Position numbers and translations under genes: made by a program
The notes under the pieces: generated by a model
Seen by the model: the letters and a program-made list of their open reading frames with translations, nothing else
Told to the model about the DNA's origin: nothing
The model's database searches: none
In this document: piece after piece, positions 54,974 through 64,000 of the stretch
Layout of the letters: every line of letters begins with the position of its first letter
Numbering within the stretch: position 1 is the stretch's first letter
Source: Massariosphaeria phaeospora
Taxonomy: Eukaryota > Ascomycota > Dothideomycetes > Pleosporales
Direction of reading: 5' to 3'
DNA: 64,000 nucleotides
Assembly (NCBI GenBank): GCA_011032825.1
Contig: JAADJZ010000003.1
Location: 1-64,000 of the forward strand

Positions 54974-56536
54974 GTTTAAGGTGAGCGTGGCAACGCTCGC
55001 GGGGTGACTGGAGCTTCTGGGACGCGCTGCGTGAACTCTCGGTGAAGATGGAATGGCAGCTGCGTGGCCGGTATAAATTGCGTGCACAGTGCTAAGCGGT
55101 GAGAAACAATGTGGCTGTCCGTGAAAGAGCAGTGAACGTTGTGCGTGAACAAAGGCAACATGACCAGGCAAGACGTCGTGAAGAACCGTTGATTCTACAT
55201 TATCATGCACATTCCCGGAGTAGGCGTGAATCAAAGAAAGATGTAACATGGCGGAGAGAACGTTATAGCTCCTATACCATGTGCGCCAAAGTATCTTCGG
55301 GAGTTGCGTGCATTTCTTACCCTATTGTGTACTGTGATTTGGATGACTGCCTGAATATGCCAAAATAATAAACACCGATTGACAGCCAGGAAAACCCGAA
55401 AGACAGTTAGACAAACAAAAGCCCTTGAACAGCTAGTTATCCAAACTAGCTATTGATACATCTTACTCTCAACATAGTGCTCCGAGTCCTTCTAGTCGAC
55501 TTTAAGGATACTACGAAACTGAGTCACAATCTAAATAGACATCCTCTTTGTGGGAGAAATAAGACGTAGTTGGAACGCGAGAACTATAGTAATAATATTT
55601 GATAGAAACGTTGTAGACTCGTTGAGGTAACAAATATTGGATGTTCGGTTCTGAAAGCACACTGGTTTAAAAGACTTAATGGCATGATAGCAGTTTGCTA
55701 CCAGCGATGTCGTTGATATGGATTATAAACGATGGGACGCTACCGACTAAGTTGGTTGAGCTGAGTTATCGAAGATATAGGGGGCAACACGTAGTTGAAG
55801 AGTACTTGGAATACACTATTCCTAGAGTATGTTTGACCTGCCGATAGTTGGGAATGACTAACTGACTCAAATTAACAGATTGTATTGGCGCGGTTGCCCT
55901 CGCTTGTCATGTTTTGAGATAGCAATAGCAGCTTGCGTTTGAGATACTCGAGTCGATGCGATCCGTGGATATAGTGACAAAGAGTCTAGCGTGCTGCTTG
56001 TGTACTGGTATCAAATACTGGTTTTTGACCCAATCTACCGCGTTCCAGGGGAACAGAGAATAGTAGGTTGAGCATCATTAATTGAGTAAACGGCTAGAGG
56101 TCGCGTCCAATAAGTTTGTTTCACAGACGCGTCGAGTAAGACTCCGAGATGTTTATAAGCAGACCTCGCTAAACCGGGGTACAGTGGCGGGAGTGGTGTC
56201 CGCAGGCCCGCGTGGTCCAACCGCGCACGAAGCGGTCTGGCATGTGCATCGTGAAGTGTATAGCATCGTTTCTGATAGGTAAATACCGAGGAAGCGCGAA
56301 GTGATGCCGTTCGGATGCAGTAGCAGTGGGATGGATGATGGATGGCGGGGGTGAGGAAGCGCCTGCTTAGTGCTTGCTTAGTGATCACTTAACGGCTCTG
56401 CAAGGGGACTGGCGCCTCGGCACCCAAGACAAGGTGACAAGGCAGCTTCTGTCATCCGCGAACACCATCTGTCATCCATCCTCCAACATTCCAAGGCCCT
56501 ATCATCAAACTGCTGCTTTCGCCCACGCACTCCGCA
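54974..56536. other. Long intergenic region after the zinc-ribbon cluster
   Basis: 1.56 kb, AT-rich in the middle (55340-56050). I see no gene, transposon ends or RNA gene. Confidence 0.5.
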
Positions 56537-57304
56537 ATGTCGACCGCAAAGCCCTTTCCGTCTCTCAAAGGTGGTTGCTTCTGTGGATTAGTTCGCTACC
56601 GCCTCCACTCGGCCCCACTCTTCTGCCACGCATGCTACTGCCTCGACTGCCAGAAACTGACCGGGTCGGCCTTTTCACTTTTCGCTTCCATAGAGTTCGA
56701 CAGAGTCACGTCAATCGGAGCAGTACCCCCCAAAGTAGTCGCAACAAGCCGCAAGTCAGGTTCAGTGCGCCAGGAGTTCACTTGTGCAGAATGCGGAACC
56801 GTCATGTGGACAACTGGCGACTGGTCACCAGCCACGGCAGACATACGAGTCGGCACACTGGAAATGGCCCGTCTTATGGAGCCAGACATGCACTGTTACA
56901 TTGAGAACAAATTTGACTGGGTAGTTTTACCCGCGGATGCCAGGACCTGTAAGGGCCAATACGACTTCAAGACGACGTGGCCGAAAGACAGTGTGAAGAG
57001 GCTGGATGAATGCATGGATCGAATCGAAAAGATGGGGAAGGACTCAACGGCCACGAATGGTGATGCGACTAAGCAAACCGCTACTGAGGGAGACGCGGAC
57101 GGAGAAGTAGACGGAGCATTGGACAAAACGCCAACAGCCCAGTCCCCGGAAGAGAAAGAGGAATTGGACGACGAAGAGTTCGAAAGAAGATTCAATGAGA
57201 CAGAAAGGGTGTTGCAGGAGAGATTGGAGAAGTTGACTTTGAAACTCAACGAGCAAGACAAGGAGACGAGCGATCAATCGAGCAGTGCAGCCCCTGATGG
57301 ATAG
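56537..57304 (+). CDS. GFA/CENP-V-like zinc protein with acidic coiled-coil tail
   Basis: Single exon, 255 aa, start ATG at 56537. The N-terminal half is a GFA domain: GGCFCGLVRYRL, CHACYCLDCQKLTGSAFSLFASI and CAECGTVMW give the Cys set that binds zinc in this fold, which is shared by glutathione-dependent formaldehyde-activating enzymes and CENP-V. The C-terminal 100 residues are acidic and end in a charged helix (EEFERRFNETERVLQERLEKLT), a likely coiled coil not needed for the GFA fold. Such fungal proteins are usually of unknown substrate. It is not part of the double zinc-ribbon family, since its Cys spacing and neighbours of Cys differ. Confidence 0.88.
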   Translation: MSTAKPFPSLKGGCFCGLVRYRLHSAPLFCHACYCLDCQKLTGSAFSLFASIEFDRVTSIGAVPPKVVATSRKSGSVRQEFTCAECGTVMWTTGDWSPATADIRVGTLEMARLMEPDMHCYIENKFDWVVLPADARTCKGQYDFKTTWPKDSVKRLDECMDRIEKMGKDSTATNGDATKQTATEGDADGEVDGALDKTPTAQSPEEKEELDDEEFERRFNETERVLQERLEKLTLKLNEQDKETSDQSSSAAPDG

Positions 57305-57910
57305 ATGAAAAACCTTTGGATAAACCGCAAACCTTCTGCTAGATTTGCGGACGGCCTCTTATCGTCTCGCGAGTGTCCTAGCGAACAGTTGAGTATGATG
57401 GCTTTCAGTGTAGCAACCTTTAAATGTATGATTGTTTCCCAGAAACTAAGCTTGCCTGCTACATAAACAGTTGTGTATCGTGAATGACTTAAGATTTATT
57501 CCTGCATTGGGAACGTAAAGTTGGACTAAGCAATTGGAACGAGGATCGCAGGGGGATGCCCCCGCCTTTCGTTGGGATGGACGCTAGACCCTAACGGGAT
57601 TAGCGTCTCCGCGCTTTCTTCAACCCGGCCTGCCATCTTCCGTCCCATCTCACCACCGCCACCACTCAATTCTCGTGCGAGGCTATCATCCTCTGGGAGC
57701 TACGCCATGGCCGAATGCGAACGAAGATGGATGTCTCCTGTGTCGCTATCGGTGATGGGAGAGAGACAACGCAACCTCGCGAGAGAGTGACGTCACTCAT
57801 GTGTGCTACGCACTCCTCATAATAATTATCGGTCAGTTGAACTAAGATTAGATATATTATCTATCAATGAAACTAAAACACATACACTCCAGAGCTGCAT
57901 CCGATCAGGT
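57305..57910. other. Convergent intergenic region
   Basis: Between the GFA protein and phosphate transporter 3' ends; no gene supported. Confidence 0.5.
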
Positions 57911-59916
57911 TCAGTCCTCTTCTCGTTCCTCGTCTCTCTTCTTGTTCAATGCGTCCAACGCCTTCTTCCCCCCCGCCAAAACCTCTAACGTTCTCGATTT
58001 GTTGTCATGATCTCGAGTCTCTGGTACCAGAAAATATGTCGTGATGGCTCCAGCTACCATGAAAGCGCTCATCACTTGGAGCACATGCCCAAAGTTCTCA
58101 CGCTCCTGATTGTACTGCTGGGTCTTGTCGCCCTTCTGGAAAGGGAAAGCCAGGAAGATTTGGACGAGCCAAGATCCGAGCTTCCCAGAGGCGGCAGCGA
58201 TCCCATGGCATGTGCATCGGTATCTCGTGGGGAAGATCTCCGCTGGAATCTGGGAAACGATCAGTACTTTTGCGCCAGGGGAACGGAATCGACTCGAAAC
58301 ACTTACAATAAATGTGGTCACATTCGGGCCCAAATTGAACGCAATTTGGCTCAACACATACAATACGATAAGTCCGGAGCGGCTGTTGTCGAGAAGCTGT
58401 GTCCATGCACTGCCTGTGACGATGAACAGCACGAATAACGCCAGGAACCCCCAGAATTGGATGACTTTAGGCGAGGCATATTTGATCACCTTGATCATGA
58501 TAGCACCACCCAGAGTTGCTCCGATAGATACCATGACCAGGGTGTGCAGGCTATTGTCTCGGAGTGTCGAAAAGACGTCTGCACGTCTTTCCGTTGGATC
58601 GCTCCAGATGTGCCGCACGATCTCTGGCGACGACATGCCTAGACCATAGAAGGCGAAATCCAAGAATAACCATGAGAGCGAGGTTCCAAGGAGATAATGC
58701 CAATTTTTCTCTTCAATGAAGAACTTCTTTGCATCCTGCCATGATGCCAACGGCGGGACGAAGCTCGGATCCCCGGGCGACAACCGCATCGCGGCAGCGG
58801 CTGGACGCTGGTAGGCTGCGCTGTGCCTGGGCTCCGAATCACTATCGCTGCCGTCGTCGATGACTTCATCTGGTGCGATTTCAGAAGAGGAACTCGATCG
58901 TCTTGAGGGCTGCTGTGGACCGGCCGGAGTGGGAGCAGCCTGGAGGGTGTCCAGCTCCCCGCCTTCGGGATCGACCTCAGGAGTGTCATAGAAATCCTGC
59001 GTATCTTCAATGACGGCTTTGTCGTTCCTGAGCACATCGAGTTTGTAGCGCGGTGATTCCGGAATGGTGAAACGGAAGGCGAGGGCGATAAGCGCCGGGA
59101 CGATACCGATGCCGACAACCAACCTCCACAAACGATCAATTGCTCGGAAGCATCGCAGGTCGTCTGGTCCGCACGAAAGGCTATCGCTGGTGATCTGAGA
59201 CCTGAACCCCTCCACGGCTGCGAAAGATAGTACGTTCGCCAAGAGTTGGCCGATGGGCTGCGCAAAAAAAACCCACGATAACATCCGGGCTCGGAACTTC
59301 CTGGGGGCGAATTCTGCAGTAATAACAGCCGATAATGGATAATCTGCTCCTATGCCCAGGCCCATTACAGCGCGCCATGTGATGAGCCAGCCTCCGACAG
59401 CCATGCTGTTCTTCTCGCCATTGGAGCTCATAACCATGAGCATGGTGCCGACAATGACGATAACCAACTCCAACCCGTACATCTTTCTTCGGCCTAGAAT
59501 ATCGGCGGCCAGCCCAAATGTCACTTGCCCGATCATGGTGCTGGCAAGTGTTGCGCACATCATAGCTGTCTTGATCTCCGAAGGGACTTCGGGTACCCCG
59601 TCGCTGTCTTTGTTGTCTGGCCAGTAAACATACCCAATCATGGACGTGACGACGTTCAGCGAGAAAAGTCCGAAGGCGTCTGTTAAGAAGCCTATGCCAG
59701 CTACTACCACTACCCAGGCCTGGAAGGGTGCAGAGTCGATGGTGTGTAGCGCCCAGGCACGCTGTTTGGAAGCCTGTGAGACACGTTAGCACTGACAATA
59801 ATGTGAAAGACTGAGGTAGCGATTCCTACCGGAACATCGTCAAATCCCGGCGTCAAATCCTCGACACCTAGACGACGACCTCTCATCGGTCGTCGGATCC
59901 ATTTTCGAAGACCCAT
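57911..59916 (-). CDS. Pho84-like inorganic phosphate:H+ symporter (MFS, PHS family)
   Basis: Model: complement(join(57911..58249, 58307..59773, 59830..59916)), 630 aa, introns of 57 and 56 bp. AGIGFLTDAFGLFSLNVV is TM1, and GLGIGADYPLSAVITAEF is the phosphate-permease signature, with PESPRYKL before the central loop. The long cytosolic loop carries a Ser-rich stretch (RRSSSSSE) and acidic residues; the second half starts at NWHYLLGTSLSWLFLDFAFYG. The 57-bp intron at 58250-58306 is in frame without a stop, but it separates TTFI from IPAEIFPTRYR, which is continuous in the family, so I treat it as an intron. The start at 59916 is the only ATG after an upstream in-frame stop. It should import phosphate at the plasma membrane. 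Confidence 0.92.
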
Positions 59917-60977
59917 TGCGGAGCGATCAAGCCGGACCGAGGCACGTGAAGGTTTATCGGCAGGATTGACTTCCAAATCTATCGACGGAGAAGAAGTGGC
60001 AAGCAGCAATAATTATCTCCAAGCAGGTGGTTACTCGCGCATGCAATGCTGTGGTAGTTCGTCGTCGCAATCACGGAATCTCATCCTACATATGATGCTT
60101 CGCGCAGAGCCTGAGCCACCACAAATCAGCGCTGCGCCGAGGGGTCAGGAGAGAACAGCCGCGACTAGGCAGACTTGGGCACACCGGTGAACAATATCGG
60201 GCATGGTAGGACAGCCTCGTGTCTCCCCGTGTTCGCGTGCGACTGCGACAGGCTGCGCCAGCTGCTGCAGGCGACCTCGAAAGCACCACGCCGACGAACT
60301 GCCTGCTGCATTGGCGGTCACCTGTTTCAGGCATCTACGACGAATGTTTGCCCCTGTTTCGTCCTCATCCACTGGTTTTGTAGTGCCCGTCTAAGAGAGA
60401 GACCGCGTTGCTGCATGCCCAAGGCAGCTCTAGCACACGACGCCTCTGCGGTCGACGAGGGGTGGACATGCAGCAAGTGCCGGCGAGTCTTTGGCCCGCA
60501 GACGAAGCAGTTGAAGGGAGGTTGAGGACTGGATGCGGGACTCCGCTCTGCAAACACTCCAAAGCCGTGACTGCGCTTCACCACGTGGGGGGATGCGAAG
60601 TTCCCATTGCTCAACGCTAGCAGCGCCACAGCGCCTGAATACGAGACGCAGCCACCACGACATATGGATAGAGACAAGCACCTTAAGCCCGGTCATCTCC
60701 AAAGCCAATATACTCGCTTCAACCAGAACCGGCCACCCGGTGGACGAGGCAACCGTTCTCGCAACGAGGCAAGCATGCATAGCCCCGTCAGCCGGCCGCC
60801 CTGGAAGGCGTAGCGATCGCGCCGGTGGAGGGGCTCAGACACCACCTTACCTCAACATCCACCTCCCTTCTGAGAGCGTGCTCAGGCGACATTCGTTCTG
60901 CTGCTATCCACTTCCACGTTGCATGAGAGGACTCTACCCGTCCCGTTTCGCCGCAGGCGCGGCTACACCCACCGATC
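59917..60977. other. Divergent promoter region
   Basis: Upstream of the phosphate transporter (minus) and the 737-aa protein (plus). A short plus-strand frame near 60415-60525 encodes one WTCSKC motif but no second module; I do not call it a gene. Confidence 0.5.
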
Positions 60978-63300
60978 ATGTCGTTCGGCATGAGCCCCTC
61001 AGACATTATCAAGCTCGTCCAGTTCTCCACACGCATATATGTTGCTTTCACAGGTACCGAGATCTACGACGTGGCCCGGCTCGCAGCATACTGACCCGCC
61101 ATAGGCGCAAACGAGAAGTCCTCCGCTCAGGTCGAGGAGCTGGTGCGCGAGTTTTCCACGTTCCACCACTGCCTCGTCGAGCTCGAGGACCTGATGAAGG
61201 AGTATGGTAAACCGTTGCCATTTCCGTATGTCGATTTCCAGGAGACGCTGCAGCGCTGCCAGAAAACCCTGAAGCCATATGAGACGCAGTTGGTGGACAA
61301 GCGCACGAACCCCAAAAAGATCATGCGTACTATCTTGTACATGGGGAAAGAGAAAGAAATGGACGGATTGCGCAAGGCTATCACTGGCCATTACCAAGCT
61401 CTGCAACTGTGTATATCATTTCTCCAATTGTGCGTCTTTCCCTGTTTGTCCTTCGAATCGCGAGAACTCTTTACTGATAACTTGTAGGAGACTCCACCTC
61501 GAAGCCACGAAGCAAACACAACGTCTTTTGGCGTCCGCACCCTTCCGTACGATGAGTTTCGGTGGGCATATGTACACCAACAACACCTCGCGCGCTGCCC
61601 CTCCCAATGCGCTTCCTCCGCCGTCCGAGGCAGACCAACTCTACAAAGAATGGCTGATATTCAGCAGATGGCTGAAGAGCGAAGATGACAGACTTGCTGA
61701 GGATGGCAATGTGCTCACTCGACCGATTTCACTGGGAGGAACGCCAGCAACAGCACCCAGCGATGACGAAAGCGCTGCTGTTCTTTACCGATTAAGGATG
61801 GAAATCGAGGACGCTATAGTCATCGAGGAAAACCGCGTCAAACGACAGAGAGAGCAACGCATGAGCTTATCGCCGGATGATGCCATGCGGAGGGAGGTCC
61901 AGCGCATGCCGCAAGTACCCCGAACGTTCACTCTTGACTCGGAGTTTTCTAGCTTCAGCAACCCGTCTATGACAGAATCCACGGCAACGATTAGGCCAGC
62001 ACCATCAAACATCTCTCCGTCTGTATCTCCCACTGGTAGTCCCCAGATTGGGCCGCCTTCGTTCAGCCAAACCGATTGGGGCAACCTGGAGAACATGCGC
62101 TCAAACTATTTTGACCGGTCGCCTTCCGTCTCTACGATTTCTACCACCCTCAGCACTTCTGCAGGGTCTCGAAGCTCGATTTCGGGACTGTCAATCCACA
62201 CCACTGAAACGACTCCGGACATGTCAACCCGCCCGCTCCGACCGCGGCCTTCGGCAGCTTCTCTAGCCACCATGTTACTCGGAGAAGGCGCACTGGAATG
62301 GACAAGTATTTGTCGCAAAGCGCAGGTCGAGCGTGTAACCGCAAAAGGTCCGGAGACTAAGGAGTGCGACGTCTACTGGAGATACCGAGAGGACACGGGC
62401 CTCTCCCTACGTTCACAATATCGATCATCGTCATCCTTGGCAGCGAACGGAAAGCCGGAGAAAAAGGTATGGATCACACAACATTTCCCAGCAACAGGAC
62501 CTTCGATACCACGGACTACATCGTATCCGGACGGCGACGTGTCCATTGACTTTCCCCGCTCATCATTCGGTCACCTCGAGAAGCGGTATACGAACATCCA
62601 GTACACGTTGTCGAGTAGCGAATCCTCGAGGAAACTACAAACCCTGCTTTATACCAACAACGGTAAAGACGGAGCAAGCTTACTCTACGATAAGGCCGTC
62701 GTGACTATATCGTCTGACCAACACAAGCCTGAATGCCGCGGAAAGAACATTCGTCTCTGGCTCAAGCCGGAAACGTACGAGGGCCTGAATGGGCCAGTGA
62801 ATGTTGATGTACTCTGCGTTCTGTTCTATACAAGTGCGCTACCCGATGAGAAGGCGCACTGGGTAGAAGAGCCTCACTACGCTTTCCAATGGCTCGACGA
62901 CGCCGCATACAAGAGTTCGAGCAAGAAACTAGAGCTTGTCTTTTCGAAAAAACCAGACAAATGGAGCCGCGACAAGTTGTTCCAGCGCCGCAGATCGTCC
63001 AACACGACTCCAACCTCGCCGCAAGACACTGCGCTCGCCCTCAAAAGAACCGGCGCTCCGGACCCCGGCTATGCCCTGACGCGCTCTGGCACAGCCTCCT
63101 CGGTCGCGTCCTCTGCAATGTCTACACGGTCGGGAAGATCGTCGGTTTTCGCGAGCGGGTCGTCGAACGCCATAGGCAACATGAATCGGTTCGGGTATTC
63201 CGAGTTGAAAATCGAGTTCCAGAGCAAGCGGGATCGGGCGGATTTTCTGGACATTTGGAAGAAGTACGTTAAGCCGCTCAGTCCTGCGGCCAATGGCTGA
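60978..63300 (+). CDS. Conserved fungal cytosolic protein, 737 aa, function unknown
   Basis: Model: join(60978..61053, 61105..61429, 61488..63300), introns of 51 and 58 bp. The N-terminus (MSFGMSPSDIIKLVQFSTRIYVAFTGA, then helical text to about residue 135) resembles the helical N-terminal domains found on many fungal STAND/NACHT-type proteins and on unassigned relatives. No P-loop follows. The middle (about 150-320) is Ser/Pro-rich and disordered. From about residue 320 a mixed alpha/beta region contains EWTSICRKAQVERV, VWITQHFPATG and a final RDRADFLDIWKKYVKPL helix that might be a PH-like fold. No signal peptide or membrane segment. Splicing joins AFT|GANEKSS and FLQL|RLHLEATKQ. Function not predicted. 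Confidence 0.85.
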
Positions 63301-64000
63301 GGGTGCGCCACGGTGGGTTTCTGATGGTAGCGATTGCGCTCTGGTCAATGTATGAATAGTAAGGACGTTTTGGTCTTGGTCGGCGAGTGTAGGATACGTA
63401 TCTCTTGTTTGCCTCGTCTTCTTTCGCTTTTCTTGTTCTTTGGGGGGCTGGAGTCAGCGAGGGAGTCTAGGGCGGTCTTTTGGGATTTGGGTGGGCAAGA
63501 TTGGCGTCTCGGGGTTGAGCGCTGGGCAGGCAATGATGACATGATGCTTGCCTTTTCCTACGATGAAGATTTGGAGCGTCAGGATGGGCGACTTCACGAT
63601 CGGAAGGCGATTTGGGCGACGTGCAAAAATCAACTCAAAGATAAAGCGGAAACGACGGTCGCGATTCGCCACGTGCAACGACTACACGCGCTTGCTCTGC
63701 TGCATATGTGAAACTCCCCGGCCTATGGAAGGCCGCTTCGACGCGTTGATACTATGCACGCTACCGGTTGCAAATATGCAATCCCGTCATGCAGATTTGT
63801 GTGACCATAGAAGTTGCTACCTACCTAAGTGCCCCACAACAGCAAACCCCAACCCGAGCATAAGTACAAACAATTACTACAGCAAGTCACCCCCCTCGAT
63901 TGACCAGCTACGTCTACAACTCAAAGACGAATACCGTCTACGTGCATCACGATGGACGTCCACGACGTTACCAGCGGCCATTTCCAGCAATTGGCGAACC
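63301..64000. other. 3' flank at window end
   Basis: No gene supported; plus-strand frame 63334-63711 has no family resemblance and follows directly on the preceding stop, so it is probably 3' UTR and spacer. Confidence 0.4.

Noticed and set aside
54974..55249. N-terminal extension of member G to the ATG at 55249
   Set aside because: The added residues look non-coding and would make G much longer than all relatives; ATG 54973 fits the family.
56537..57304. GFA protein as an eighth member of the zinc-ribbon family
   Set aside because: Cys motifs (CFCG, CHACYCLDC, CAECG) match the GFA domain and lack W-x-C, GPHP and CG-x-(H/W)R.
60415..60525. Possible extra zinc-ribbon fragment (WTCSKC)
   Set aside because: Only one Cys pair, short frame, no second module within reach.
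1..64000. CRISPR array, operon or bacterial-type features
   Set aside because: Introns, RIP and gene families are fungal; no regularly spaced repeats are present.

Overview
The window is nuclear DNA of a filamentous ascomycete (Pezizomycotina). Dothideomycetes is my best guess, inferred from gene content rather than shown by any marker. The evidence is: short introns (47-127 bp) with GT...AG ends that restore long conserved frames; fungal-type families (rhodopsin-domain membrane proteins, GH3 glucosidase, YAT amino-acid permease, Pho84-like transporter, Ste20/GCK kinase); and transposons whose frames are broken mainly by TAG stops at former Trp or Gln codons, the mark of repeat-induced point mutation (RIP). 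I saw no tRNA, rRNA or CRISPR array. Layout: bases 1-791 hold the 3' part of a gene with a PD-(D/E)XK nuclease-like core. About 1.4-15.5 kb is a transposon graveyard. It contains Copia-1 (1430-9049), which carries a hAT-like MITE and a Fot1/pogo-like DNA transposon inside it; Copia-2 (9411-14828, minus strand, 5-bp target duplication); a 252-bp inverted-repeat element; and the 5' end of a third Copia copy. 15.5-34.3 kb is ordinary gene space: a short ORF cut by an LTR, a secreted GH3 beta-glucosidase, a rhodopsin-domain membrane protein, a sterol-glucosyltransferase-like gene with one frameshift, a GCK kinase and an amino-acid permease. 34.3-55 kb contains seven small cysteine-rich genes of one family, each with two paired Cys (zinc-ribbon-like) modules. 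They are called here members A to G: A 34328, B 38216 (frameshifted), C 39795, D 50779, E 52032, F 53048 and G 54329. Between them lie a four-TM membrane protein, a 2OG-Fe dioxygenase, an MFS transporter, a cupin and a pair of nested DDE-type transposons. 56-64 kb returns to conserved genes: a GFA/CENP-V-like protein, a Pho84-like phosphate transporter and a 737-aa conserved fungal protein. The most unusual content is the zinc-ribbon cluster, a diverged multigene family confined to about 21 kb next to transposons. It fits rapid local duplication and decay of small proteins of unknown role. The dioxygenase, transporter and cupin embedded in it could be a small accessory metabolic group, but that is speculation. 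Spliced models were built by hand from splice sites and frame, and every exon set given sums to a whole number of codons unless a frameshift is stated.
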